From Pseudobdellovibrio sp. (GTDB taxonomy: Bacteria > Bdellovibrionota > Bdellovibrionia > Bdellovibrionales > Bdellovibrionaceae), in NCBI GenBank assembly GCA_025449725.1, contig JANWIU010000002.1:1-12530 (forward strand): a stretch of 12,530 bases of DNA, written 5' to 3'. Below the pieces are notes generated by a model, which worked only from the letters and a program-made list of their open reading frames with translations, was not told the DNA's origin and ran no database searches. The translations under genes and the position numbers were made by a program. This document shows, one piece after another, positions 1 through 8,034 of this stretch (its first letter is position 1; each line of letters begins with the position of its first letter).

Positions 1-84
1 CGACCTCCTTTGCGTTATACCTATAGGCTACATTTAGAAATTTGATTTTTATTAGACCTTCAGAACTATTAGGGGAGTACACTC
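1..84. promoter_or_regulatory. Probable divergent intergenic region upstream of the cytochrome oxidase operon
   Basis: This AT-rich stretch has no coding content that I can support. It should hold the promoter of the oxidase operon, because the first gene has a good ribosome binding site (AGGGGAG at 71-77, 7 bases before its ATG). A perfect 8-base palindrome, CCTATAGG, sits at 20-27. TATACC (16-21) and TATAGG (22-27) resemble -10 elements, but a matching -35 would fall outside the window, so no promoter is assigned. The left edge carries a strong Shine-Dalgarno sequence on the opposite strand, which suggests a divergent gene just outside. Confidence 0.4.
3..11 (-). promoter_or_regulatory. Ribosome binding site of a divergent gene beyond the left edge
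   Basis: Read on the - strand, positions 11 to 3 give AAAGGAGGT, close to the perfect anti-Shine-Dalgarno complement. A start codon 5-9 bases further on would lie just outside the window. If it is real, the oxidase operon begins at the first cytochrome gene and is not the continuation of a longer upstream cluster. The start codon itself cannot be seen. Confidence 0.4.
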
Positions 85-597
85 ATGTCTGAAAATCATG
101 ACCATCACAACCAGTCAGGCCTCATTGCTTTTCTTGGCTCTATGGCTTTTGTGTTCGTATTTTTTATTTATATCGTGTTCATCAATAAAGGTGTGACTCT
201 CGATGAAAAAGTTCAGGACGCGGCCCCGGTTGGCGCTCCGAAGTTTGAATTAGCATCAGTTAAGGACCCATGGAATGGAGCTCCTGAAGTTATCACAGCA
301 GGGCAAAAATTATACAAAGCCAACTGTGCTATGTGCCACGGTGAAAAAGGTGATTTGGTCGGCGGTATTCCGAACGCAAGAAACTTCACAAAAGATCCTT
401 GGAAGCAAGGTGATGGAATTATCAATCACTTCAAAGTCGTGCAAAACGGTATTCCGGGAACTCAAATGGCTTCTTTCAAAGCGTCTTTGAAGCCTTACGA
501 GCGCTGGGCTATCTTAAGTTTTATCGAAACTTTGGCAGCTAAGAAGTCGACCGACAAACCTGAAGATGTGGCAGCATTCGCTGCGAAAGCGGAATAG
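85..597 (+). CDS. Membrane-anchored monohaem cytochrome c
   Basis: This is a 170-residue protein with a His-rich cytoplasmic N-terminus (HDHH at residues 5-8), one membrane segment at about 12-33 and a periplasmic class I cytochrome c domain. The haem site is CAMCH (Cys81, Cys84, His85). Met128 in GTQMASF is the likely sixth ligand, and a helix typical of the C-terminal end of such domains follows (about 137-150). It is the first gene of the oxidase run, so the likely role is an electron shuttle tethered to the inner membrane that feeds the caa3 oxidase encoded downstream; that role is inferred from position. The start is supported by AGGGGAG at 71-77. Its end overlaps the longest reading of the SCO gene by 32 bases. 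It may resemble ActE of alternative complex III, but no other Act subunit is present here. Confidence 0.9.
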   Translation: MSENHDHHNQSGLIAFLGSMAFVFVFFIYIVFINKGVTLDEKVQDAAPVGAPKFELASVKDPWNGAPEVITAGQKLYKANCAMCHGEKGDLVGGIPNARNFTKDPWKQGDGIINHFKVVQNGIPGTQMASFKASLKPYERWAILSFIETLAAKKSTDKPEDVAAFAAKAE

Positions 598-1468
598 GCT
601 GAAAACTAAAGTTCTTTCCCTTTTATTAACGTTTTTGGTTGTGAGTGCGCAGGCTCATGAGGATTCCTCACTGTCCAGCGCTGCCACTTCTCATCCTGGC
701 GAATACACAGGTAAGGCTCCTGCAAAACCTGCAGCTGAAGTACCCGAAGAAATTCAAGGCGTCGGCATCACAGAAAAACTGGGAAGCACTATTGACCTCA
801 GCCTGATAGTGACAGATGAACAAGGGCAAAAATTTCCGTTGTCGCATTACTTTTCTTCGCACAAACCGGTTATTTTAAGTCCGGTTTATTTTAGCTGCCC
901 TGGCCTTTGTAACTTTCATTTGAACGGTTTGATCGATGCACTTAAACATGTGGATTGGTCTCCTGGTCAAAAATTTGAAGTCATCGCTTTCAGTTTTGAT
1001 TCTAAAGAAACCTCTGAAGTGGCACTTAAGAAAAAACAAAATTACATGAAAGAATACGGCCGTGCCGGAACTGAAGACGGCTGGCATTTTGTTACGGCTG
1101 ATGAAGCTACAGTTAAAAAAATTACTGAAACAGTCGGATTTAATTTTAAATGGAACGAAAAAGATTCTCAGTGGGCACACGCTTCGGCCGCCATCATGGT
1201 TTCGCCTGAAGGAAAAGTGGCACGTTACCTTCATGGAATCATGTTCGAACCACGGGATGTAAAGTTGGCGCTGAATGAAGCGGCTGACGGTAAGGTGGGG
1301 AGCTTCGTGGACTCCGCTATGTTGTATTGCTTTAAATATGATAATCATCAGTCAAAGTACGGACTGCAAATATTTCAGATAATGAAACTTGCAGGAGCTC
1401 TTACTGTCATAGCGTTGGGGCTATGGTTAGGTAAGGCGATGATTCAAGCGAAAAGGGAGAGCACATAA
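566..1468 (+). CDS. SCO1/SenC family copper chaperone for cytochrome oxidase assembly
   Basis: This is a periplasmic thioredoxin-fold protein that delivers copper to, or reduces, the CuA site of oxidase subunit II. Numbering from the ATG at 566, the copper site is visible as CPGLC (Cys111, Cys115) with His205 in the QWAHAS segment. A C-terminal membrane helix lies at about 268-292, preceded by a Cys-Tyr-Asp segment (about 255-259) common in SCO proteins of this type. The N-terminus is a signal peptide ending in VVSAQA, followed by HEDSS. The start is uncertain. The ATG at 566 overlaps the cytochrome gene by 32 bases and gives a long basic n-region. A CTG at 599 begins a compact signal peptide (MKTKVLS...) with GGA at 591-593 upstream, and may be the true start. 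The stop overlaps the coxB start in TAATG. Confidence 0.9.
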   Translation: MWQHSLRKRNRLKTKVLSLLLTFLVVSAQAHEDSSLSSAATSHPGEYTGKAPAKPAAEVPEEIQGVGITEKLGSTIDLSLIVTDEQGQKFPLSHYFSSHKPVILSPVYFSCPGLCNFHLNGLIDALKHVDWSPGQKFEVIAFSFDSKETSEVALKKKQNYMKEYGRAGTEDGWHFVTADEATVKKITETVGFNFKWNEKDSQWAHASAAIMVSPEGKVARYLHGIMFEPRDVKLALNEAADGKVGSFVDSAMLYCFKYDNHQSKYGLQIFQIMKLAGALTVIALGLWLGKAMIQAKREST

Positions 1469-2436
1469 TGGCCATTTGGACGTTGTTGATGAATAAAGCG
1501 ATGGCGGATACGTTCATGCCTGCACAAGGCACTGAGATTGCTAAATCTGTAGATAACCTCTACGCATTTTTAGTAGTCGTCAGTTTTATTTCGTGCGCGA
1601 TTTTGATTGGCGGCATGATTTACTTCGCAATGAAGTACAAACGTAAATCAGCTAACGACAAAACTGCTTACATTACTCATGATACTCGCCTTGAAGTTTT
1701 ATGGTCAGTAGTACCATTGATTATCTTCATGGTTGTATTCGCATGGGGCTGGGTGATTTTTCATGACATGCGCAGCATGCCTGCCGATGCACTTGAAATT
1801 CAGGTGACCGGTAAGCAATGGGCATGGACTGCAGAATACAAAAACGGTGTGAAATCTGTTGATATCGTCGTGCCTGTAAACCGAAATGTTAAAATCGTTC
1901 TGGCTTCAGAAGATGTACTTCACTCTTTTTACGTACCGAGCTTTCGTATTAAACAAGATGCGATTCCGGGCCGTTATACAAATTTGTGGTTCAATGCTAC
2001 TAAGTTGGGTGAATTCCACGTCTTCTGTGCTGAGTACTGCGGAACAACTCACTCAGGCATGATCACTCGCTTGAAAGTAGTTTCTCAGGAAGACTTTGAT
2101 AAATGGTTAACAAGCGAATCTGAAATCGGCACATTGCCAATTGCAGAGCGCGGAAGAAAATACTTCCAGACACGCGCCTGTGCTTCTTGCCACAACGTTG
2201 ACAATCCGGCAGCTAAAGTCGGTCCGTCTCTTTACCAATTGTTCGGAAAAGATGAGTCGGTTCAAGAAGGCGGCACAGTTAAAGTTGATGAGAACTACAT
2301 TCGTGAATCTATCTTGGACCCGCAAGCGAAGCACGTAACCGGTTTTCCAAAACCGTCTCCGATGCCGTCTTTCCAAGGACAGCTTTCAGAGTCGGAATTA
2401 GCCGCATTGATTGAATATATTAAAGATTTAAAATAA
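1468..2436 (+). CDS. coxB: Cytochrome c oxidase subunit II with fused cytochrome c domain (caa3 type)
   Basis: This subunit takes electrons from cytochrome c through CuA to haem a of CoxA. Two membrane helices lie at about 31-55 and 77-98. They are followed by a periplasmic cupredoxin domain with the full CuA set: His152, then Cys187, Glu189, Cys191, His195 and Met198 in a CAEYCGTTHSGM block. The aromatic entry patch is seen as KQWAW (116-120). After about residue 215 a class I cytochrome c domain follows, with CASCH (Cys238, Cys241, His242) and Met299 in PMPSF as the likely axial ligand. This C-terminal haem domain defines caa3 oxidases. The 322-residue length suits such a fusion. The ATG overlaps the SCO stop by one base, with AAAGGGAGAG just upstream. 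Confidence 0.97.
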   Translation: MAIWTLLMNKAMADTFMPAQGTEIAKSVDNLYAFLVVVSFISCAILIGGMIYFAMKYKRKSANDKTAYITHDTRLEVLWSVVPLIIFMVVFAWGWVIFHDMRSMPADALEIQVTGKQWAWTAEYKNGVKSVDIVVPVNRNVKIVLASEDVLHSFYVPSFRIKQDAIPGRYTNLWFNATKLGEFHVFCAEYCGTTHSGMITRLKVVSQEDFDKWLTSESEIGTLPIAERGRKYFQTRACASCHNVDNPAAKVGPSLYQLFGKDESVQEGGTVKVDENYIRESILDPQAKHVTGFPKPSPMPSFQGQLSESELAALIEYIKDLK

Positions 2437-2450
2437 GGATTAGGTGACAT

Positions 2451-4052
2451 ATGGGACATTCTTCAGGAAAAAGCTACATTTATGAAGAGCCAGGTTTGAA
2501 ATCTTGGTTCACTTCGTTGGACCACAAGCGTATTGCGATTCTTTATTTCGTAGCGGTTATGTTTTTCTTCCTTGTCGGTGGAATCATGGCCCTGTTGCTC
2601 CGTCTTGAGTTGTTTGCGCCGAATACATCGGCCAACGTAGGACAGATTCTAAAAAACGGTGATGCGTATAACCAGGTGTTAACGTATCACGGTGCCATCA
2701 TGGTCTTCATGGTGATTATCCCGGGGATACCGGCGATCTTAGGAAACTTCTTTTTACCGCTGCAAATCGGCGCTAAAGACGTGGCCTTCCCAAGACTGAA
2801 TTTGATGAGCTGGTATGTTTTCATGCTTGGCGCATCTTTAGCAGTTGCAACTTTCTTTGCTTCGAAAATTGATACCGGTTGGACATTCTATACACCGTAT
2901 TCAATTCGCACAGGATCATCAGTTGTTATGATGGTTGTAGCGGCCTTCATCATGGGTATGAGTTCGATTCTTACAGGTTTGAACTTCATCGTAACGGTTC
3001 ACCGTTTGAGAGCCCCTGGTATGACGATGTTCCGTATGCCATTATTTACTTGGGCGATCTACTCAACAGCTGTACTTCAGGTTTTAGCGACTCCAGTTTT
3101 GGGTATTACACTATTATTATTAATGATGGAGCGAGTTTTCGGCGTCGGTATCTTCGATCCGAAACTGGGCGGTGACCCGGTACTGTTCCAACACTTTTTC
3201 TGGTTCTACTCGCATCCTGCAGTTTACATCATGATCTTGCCTGCGATGGGTGTAATCTCTGAGCTGATCACGACTTACTCTAAAAAAACGATTTTCGGTT
3301 ACACCGCGATTGCATTGTCATCCATCGGTATCGCAGCTGTTTCATTCTTCGTTTGGGGTCACCACATGTTCGTATCCGGTCAGTCGGAACTTGCAGGTGT
3401 ATTGTTCTCATTCATTACGATGTTGGTAGGTGTTCCTACAGCTATTAAAATGTTTAACTGGCTGGCGACACTTTACAAAGGTTCAATCACGTTCTCGGCA
3501 CCGATGCTTTATGCTTTGGGCTTTATGTTCTTGTTCGCAATCGGCGGTGTTACCGGGATTATCCTGGCTGTAACTGCAGTCGACGTTCACTTCCATGACA
3601 CTTACTTCGTAGTGGCTCACTTCCACTACGTAATGGTGGGTGGAACCTTGATGGCGATCATGGGCGGGTTCTATCACTGGTTCCCGAAAATGTTCGGTAA
3701 AATGTATAACGAACTGACGGCGCAGCTTTCATGGGTGTTCATTTTCATCGGCTTCAACGTAACTTTCTTCCCGCAATTTATTTTGGGAGCGAAAGGTATG
3801 CCTCGACGTTATTTCGATTACATTCCTGAGTATGAACAGTTAAATAAAATTTCAACTGTGGGTTCATGGTTAATCGGAATCGGTTTCTTATTCGGGCTTT
3901 ATACAATTATCCGTGGTTTAACAAGTGGTGCGAAAGCTCCGCCGAATCCATGGGGTTCAAAAACTCTTGAATGGCAGACGGAATCACCGCCTACCATGCA
4001 TAACTTTGATCACGATCCAATCGTGACTGCGGGGCCATATGAGTACAAGTAG
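2451..4052 (+). CDS. coxA: Cytochrome c oxidase subunit I, A2-type haem-copper oxidase
   Basis: This is the catalytic subunit that reduces oxygen to water and pumps protons, with about twelve membrane helices in 533 residues. Visible ligands are His80 and His392 for haem a, His390 for haem a3, and His255, His304 and His305 for CuB. Tyr259, in the HPAVY segment, is the residue expected to be cross-linked to His255. The K-channel lysine is Lys333 (PTAIKMFNW), and D-channel residues Asn99 and Asp110 (KDVAFP) are kept. At 253-258 the sequence is YSHPAV, so the gating glutamate of A1 enzymes (GHPEV) is Ala257. The preceding Tyr-Ser pair is the known A2-subfamily substitute, as in the caa3 enzymes of Rhodothermus and Thermus. 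The ATG follows coxB by 14 bases, with AAGGA and TAGGTG upstream. Its end overlaps coxC by 14 bases. Confidence 0.98.
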   Translation: MGHSSGKSYIYEEPGLKSWFTSLDHKRIAILYFVAVMFFFLVGGIMALLLRLELFAPNTSANVGQILKNGDAYNQVLTYHGAIMVFMVIIPGIPAILGNFFLPLQIGAKDVAFPRLNLMSWYVFMLGASLAVATFFASKIDTGWTFYTPYSIRTGSSVVMMVVAAFIMGMSSILTGLNFIVTVHRLRAPGMTMFRMPLFTWAIYSTAVLQVLATPVLGITLLLLMMERVFGVGIFDPKLGGDPVLFQHFFWFYSHPAVYIMILPAMGVISELITTYSKKTIFGYTAIALSSIGIAAVSFFVWGHHMFVSGQSELAGVLFSFITMLVGVPTAIKMFNWLATLYKGSITFSAPMLYALGFMFLFAIGGVTGIILAVTAVDVHFHDTYFVVAHFHYVMVGGTLMAIMGGFYHWFPKMFGKMYNELTAQLSWVFIFIGFNVTFFPQFILGAKGMPRRYFDYIPEYEQLNKISTVGSWLIGIGFLFGLYTIIRGLTSGAKAPPNPWGSKTLEWQTESPPTMHNFDHDPIVTAGPYEYK

Positions 4053-4710
4053 ACTGATCAACGGTGTTGAGGTTGCATCGCACTTTCGTGATGTGAACCA
4101 CCAGTATTCTTCAAATAAAGAAGGTATCTGGCTTTTCATGGTAACTGAGATTTTGATGTTCGGGGGCCTGTTCGTTGGTTACATCATTTTTCATAGCCTT
4201 TATCCTGAAATGTTTGCTGAAGGCGCTTCTTATCTGGATTGGAAAATGGGTTTCGTGAATACACTTGTTCTGATCTTTTCATCATTCACGATGGCTTTAG
4301 GTATTTACTACAACCAGGTAGGTCAGCCTAAACGTGCCACTTGGGCCCTTGCGATTACTGTACTTTGCGGTGCAATTTTCATGGTGATTAAATACTTCGA
4401 ATACACCCACAAATTTCACATGGGAATTTTTCCGGGTCGTTTAATTAACCCTGAAATGATGGCAGAACACGGTCACCCAATGCAGCACGCGAATCTGGGT
4501 ATGTACTTCGGCTTCTATTACTGTATGTCGGGACTGCACGGTATCCACGTTTTAATCGGAATGGGTTTAATCACATGGGTGATGATCCGTAACATTAAAG
4601 GTGAATTCAATCCAAAATACTACACTCCGATCGAAGGTGTTGGAATTTTCTGGCACATCGTGGATTTGATCTGGATTTTCTTATTTCCACTTCTTTACTT
4701 AGTAGGATAG
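4039..4710 (+). CDS. coxC: Cytochrome c oxidase subunit III
   Basis: This core membrane subunit stabilises subunit I and its proton uptake side. The 223-residue length and about five membrane helices (roughly 28-52, 70-90, 100-120, 153-182, 202-222) fit the short bacterial form that lacks the first two helices of the mitochondrial protein. Family marks include TEILMFGGLF with the conserved membrane Glu37, IKYFEYTHKFH at 117-127, GLHGIHVLIG at 165-174, and a terminal FWHIVDLIWIFLFP segment. The ATG lies inside the last codons of coxA (14-base overlap, different frame), so translation is probably coupled to coxA. GCGGGG at 4030-4034 may serve as a weak binding site. Confidence 0.96.
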   Translation: MSTSRLINGVEVASHFRDVNHQYSSNKEGIWLFMVTEILMFGGLFVGYIIFHSLYPEMFAEGASYLDWKMGFVNTLVLIFSSFTMALGIYYNQVGQPKRATWALAITVLCGAIFMVIKYFEYTHKFHMGIFPGRLINPEMMAEHGHPMQHANLGMYFGFYYCMSGLHGIHVLIGMGLITWVMIRNIKGEFNPKYYTPIEGVGIFWHIVDLIWIFLFPLLYLVG

Positions 4711-4719
4711 GCGGCAAGT

Positions 4720-5064
4720 ATGGCAAACAATCAAAGTCATCATAACGACCATGGCGCTCATGCAGAACCGCATGTAACGCCTTTAAGAACTTATTTAAAT
4801 GTAGGTGCGGCGCTTTTCGCGCTGACGTTCCTAACGATTATCGCTCACGTTTTTAAAGCACATTATCTGCCGTTGGCACCGTTTATCGCTTTCGGCATTG
4901 CAGCTATTAAAGCGTTTCTGGTAATGGCTTGGTTCATGCATTTGAAATACGATGAACCTTCTAACCGCGTGATCTTTGCGCTGGGATTTTTCGGCTTAGC
5001 AGTGCTGTTTGCATTCTGCGTGATCGATATTTTCACGCGTGTAGCACAGGGGACCGTGCTGTAG
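4720..5064 (+). CDS. coxD: Cytochrome c oxidase subunit IV, caa3-type small membrane subunit
   Basis: This 114-residue protein has three membrane helices (about 26-44, 52-72, 83-104). The segment KAFLVMAWFMHLKYD (64-78) is the hallmark of the bacterial caa3-type subunit IV family. The N-terminal 20 residues are rich in histidine (SHHNDHGAHAEPH), which could bind metal or simply be a flexible cytoplasmic tail. The protein is a non-catalytic accessory subunit that supports assembly or stability of the oxidase. It starts 9 bases after coxC, with AGGATAGG at about 4704-4711 as the likely binding site, and ends 3 bases before ctaB. Some annotations call this gene ctaF. Confidence 0.93.
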   Translation: MANNQSHHNDHGAHAEPHVTPLRTYLNVGAALFALTFLTIIAHVFKAHYLPLAPFIAFGIAAIKAFLVMAWFMHLKYDEPSNRVIFALGFFGLAVLFAFCVIDIFTRVAQGTVL

Positions 5065-5067
5065 TTT

Positions 5068-5943
5068 GTGTTTAAGACCTACACAGCCCTTACTAAGTTC
5101 GGAATCGTCATATTTGTTCTGTTAGCCGGTGTTGCAGGTTATGCTACCGGCTTCGAAGTAGAAAAGTCTTTTGATTTAAAACATTTTCTTTGGTTTCTCG
5201 GTGGCCTGTATTTTTTAAGTTCAGGCAGTTTGGCTTTGAATCAAGTTCAAGAATATAAACTTGATCAGAAAATGCCCCGTACTGCCAAAAGGCCGATCGC
5301 CAGCGGTCGAATCAAACCAGCAGCCGGGTTGATTCTAGCAATTACGTTTATCTTTCTCGGCATCAATATGCTTTACGAACTTTCACCGACTGCAGGTTTC
5401 ACGGCAGTTGTTTCTGTGGTTCTATATAACGTCCTTTACACAATGTACTGGAAGCCTAAGTGGGTGTTTGCCGCTGTTCCGGGGGCCATTCCGGGGGCGC
5501 TGCCGATCACGATCGGGTATGCGGCAAATAACAGTGACATATTTAATTCTGAGTCGGTGTATTTGTTCCTGATTATGTTCTTATGGCAGATGCCGCACTT
5601 TTGGACCCTGGCGCTAAAGTACGTAGAAGACTACCGTCTGGGTGAAATACCGACACTGCCGGTATCCCTCGGTACTGAGCGAACTTTGTATCATATCGGA
5701 CTTTATACTTTTACTTACTGCGGAGTTGCTCTGGCATCACCGTTTTTTCTTCATACCAGCTGGCTTTATGCGGCCTTAGTGTTTCCATTTGCATTCATGT
5801 TACTTAAAGAATTCTTCGCCATGTACAGGTCCAACGGTGAAAAAAAATGGTTTTCCTTTTTTATGTGGACTAACATTAGTATGTTAGTTTTTGTTTTTAT
5901 TCCTGTGGTCGATAAATGGAGCTTTTTATTTGAAAGAGTGTAA
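5068..5943 (+). CDS. ctaB: Protohaem IX farnesyltransferase (haem O synthase)
   Basis: This UbiA-superfamily enzyme attaches a farnesyl group to haem B, making haem O, the precursor of haem A used by the oxidase. The prenyl-diphosphate/Mg binding motif is seen at 59-76: Asn59, Glu62, Asp66, then MPRTAKRP, followed by IASGRI. The second conserved loop includes PGAIPGALPITIGY (138-151), and LWQMPHFWTLALKYVEDY (172-189) precedes GEIPTLPV. Seven to nine membrane helices are expected in 291 residues. The start is GTG at 5068, because the next in-frame Met is residue 69 and lies inside the active site. The only purine-rich site, AGGGGA at 5048-5053, is distant, so coupling to coxD translation is likely. 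Haem A synthase (ctaA), needed for the next step, is not in the window. Confidence 0.95.
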   Translation: MFKTYTALTKFGIVIFVLLAGVAGYATGFEVEKSFDLKHFLWFLGGLYFLSSGSLALNQVQEYKLDQKMPRTAKRPIASGRIKPAAGLILAITFIFLGINMLYELSPTAGFTAVVSVVLYNVLYTMYWKPKWVFAAVPGAIPGALPITIGYAANNSDIFNSESVYLFLIMFLWQMPHFWTLALKYVEDYRLGEIPTLPVSLGTERTLYHIGLYTFTYCGVALASPFFLHTSWLYAALVFPFAFMLLKEFFAMYRSNGEKKWFSFFMWTNISMLVFVFIPVVDKWSFLFERV

Positions 5944-5946
5944 AGC

Positions 5947-8034
5947 GTGAAGATAGTTTTTCAGTACGCGAAATACATTATACTCCTCACATTGCTGATA
6001 TCGCCTTTTTTGGTCTGTGGTTATAACGAACAGTCTCCTTTCGAATTGATCAAGCTTGTCACTATTTGTATCGGCACCTTGCTGGCCGGTGTATTGCTTC
6101 TGGTATCCAAAGTAAAAGATGAAGAAGTTTCGTTTCGCTGGAACAAAGGATTAACGTTTTTGTCGCCGGTTTTACTAATGACGGCACTTTCTTTTTGGTT
6201 TTCAAATAACCGGTTCGATTCCTTTTGGGGTAACGTCAACATTCCGTCAGACGGTTTAGTATTAACGATGATATCGTTTTTGCTTTGTTTTTTGGTTACT
6301 CAAGTGGTCACTGATTTAAATGACCTGAAAAAATTTAGATTTGTACTGATTACGGCTTCATTTTTATTGGCCTCTTACGGAATTGTTCAGCACTTCGGCG
6401 GCGATCCGGTTGATTGGTGGGGCTACCGTCTGATGCACTTGAATGCATACGGAACGATCGGGCAGGCAGTTGGTTTTGCTTCTATTCTGGGAACTCTTTT
6501 ACCTTTAAGTATTACCTCTTATCTTACCGTTAAAGATAAGGGTCTTCGGTATTTGCTATTGGCTGTTTGCTTTTTGATCGTCCTCGCAATTATGTATTCA
6601 GGTTCAAGAATGCCGACGCTGGTTTCACTTGGGTTTGCGTTCATGATCGTATTGCTTTTTGTTGTTAAGAACCGCGCGAAACCCGATTTTAAAAAAGCGG
6701 GATTGTTAATCGCTGCCATTTTGCTGACTCAGGCTATCTATTACGGCGAAAGCAACAGCAATGCCCTGACGCAAAAATTTAAGCCGCAAGTTGTGTCGAC
6801 CGGATTGAAAGAAAGATTTCAAGTTTGGAATGATGCCATAAGAATTTGGCAGAAGTATCCTTATTTAGGTACCGGGCCGGAACACTTTGCCCTGGAGCTG
6901 AAACAAGTCAATACACCGGATTTTAATACAAACCAAAATTGGGGTCTGTACTGGCATAAGGCGCATAATCATCTTCTCCACTTTTTAGCGACAGTCGGAA
7001 TTTTTGGTTTATTAGCTCATTTAATTTTTGCGGGGTTTGTCGGGTACTCTTGTTTTAAATTAATTTTCAAGAGGCAGAGCGAAGAAGACGATCTGATTAA
7101 GTTCGGATTTTTATCAGGCTATGCGTTTTTATTTTTTGCGAACTTAACGGCATTTAATTTTGTGCTGACGCAGGTGTATTCGTTTTTGTTGCCGGTACTT
7201 TATGTAATTTCGACCGGGCAGTTTAAAGAAGTTAAACCGCGGGTTCCGCGAATTTTAAGTTTATTGAACATCGGATTGATTTCATTAATGTTTATCATGT
7301 TTGCGCATGAGATCTTTCAATACTGGAATGCGGACCGTTACTTTTCTCTCTCAAGACGTGCGCTAGAGGGCCAAAAAGATATGGGAAAGGCCATTGAGTA
7401 CATTGACCGGGCGATTGCCATTAAAGACACCGACTGCCGGTTCTACTTACGGAAATCCAGCCTTGTTACTTCTTTGATTAAGTATCACGCCAGAGCCAAT
7501 CCTACGATGAGTATGTCAAGCGGGTTGGCGGAGCTGGATGGTTATACGATGTTAGGTGTAAATTGTGATCCTAAGAATCCAGAGTCGTGGTTTTACAGGG
7601 CGCGGCTGTTTTCAGACTTGTATGAAGCCGGTATAGAAAAAACAATAGACCGCGCTGAAGCCGCTTACATTGAAGGAGCCAAATATTCTCCTGCGAATCC
7701 GGTGTTTCCTTACAATTTAGGTTTGTTGTACTGGGTGTCAGGTCGGTGGGTTGCTTTTATAAACCGCATGAACGATGCCATCAAGTTAAAGCCCGATTAT
7801 TTTTTACCGTACCAGCAAATGTACGATTATTATTACCGGGATAAAAATCAGGCTGAAATTGATAAACTGACCGCGAGAATTCTAAATACGCCGTTCATTT
7901 CACCGGATTCAATTAAGGAGTTTATTAATTTGATTCAGTTCGCGAGAGAACACGGCGATATGAAAACAGTCAATGCTCTAGTGCCGTACTACAACAAGTT
8001 TGCAGAAATGCATTCTTCGCTGGACGTTAAATAA
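5947..8034 (+). CDS. O-antigen ligase/Wzy-like polytopic membrane protein with C-terminal TPR-like region
   Basis: This 695-residue protein has about ten or more membrane helices between residues 5 and 455, then a soluble, probably periplasmic helical-repeat region (about 465-690). The Wzy_C/O-antigen ligase region is recognisable: GSRMPTLVSLGF (218-229), an Arg290-containing LKERFQVWNDAI segment, PYLGTGPEHF (305-314), and WHKAHNHLLHFLATVG (336-351) with His337, His340 and His342 in the long periplasmic loop. Repeats resembling TPR occur at about 475-505, 565-595 and 600-625. Such proteins transfer or polymerise lipid-linked glycans, either lipopolysaccharide O-antigen ligation or protein O-glycosylation; the substrate cannot be told here. 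The start is GTG at 5947, 3 bases after ctaB, since the next in-frame Met is residue 78. It is probably co-transcribed with the oxidase genes although unrelated in function. Confidence 0.85.
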   Translation: MKIVFQYAKYIILLTLLISPFLVCGYNEQSPFELIKLVTICIGTLLAGVLLLVSKVKDEEVSFRWNKGLTFLSPVLLMTALSFWFSNNRFDSFWGNVNIPSDGLVLTMISFLLCFLVTQVVTDLNDLKKFRFVLITASFLLASYGIVQHFGGDPVDWWGYRLMHLNAYGTIGQAVGFASILGTLLPLSITSYLTVKDKGLRYLLLAVCFLIVLAIMYSGSRMPTLVSLGFAFMIVLLFVVKNRAKPDFKKAGLLIAAILLTQAIYYGESNSNALTQKFKPQVVSTGLKERFQVWNDAIRIWQKYPYLGTGPEHFALELKQVNTPDFNTNQNWGLYWHKAHNHLLHFLATVGIFGLLAHLIFAGFVGYSCFKLIFKRQSEEDDLIKFGFLSGYAFLFFANLTAFNFVLTQVYSFLLPVLYVISTGQFKEVKPRVPRILSLLNIGLISLMFIMFAHEIFQYWNADRYFSLSRRALEGQKDMGKAIEYIDRAIAIKDTDCRFYLRKSSLVTSLIKYHARANPTMSMSSGLAELDGYTMLGVNCDPKNPESWFYRARLFSDLYEAGIEKTIDRAEAAYIEGAKYSPANPVFPYNLGLLYWVSGRWVAFINRMNDAIKLKPDYFLPYQQMYDYYYRDKNQAEIDKLTARILNTPFISPDSIKEFINLIQFAREHGDMKTVNALVPYYNKFAEMHSSLDVK

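Noticed and set aside
875..1348. Open frame of 157 codons on the - strand inside the SCO gene
   Set aside because: It is antisense to a well-supported gene, has no recognisable domain and no ribosome binding site; it is a shadow of the coding strand.
2879..3175. Second open frame of 98 codons on the + strand within coxA
   Set aside because: It lies entirely inside coxA in another frame and shows no domain; coxA motifs are intact across it.
85..5064. Alternative complex III (act) cluster joined to the oxidase
   Set aside because: Only the single anchored cytochrome resembles an Act subunit; no molybdopterin-like, NrfD-like or pentahaem subunit is present in the window.
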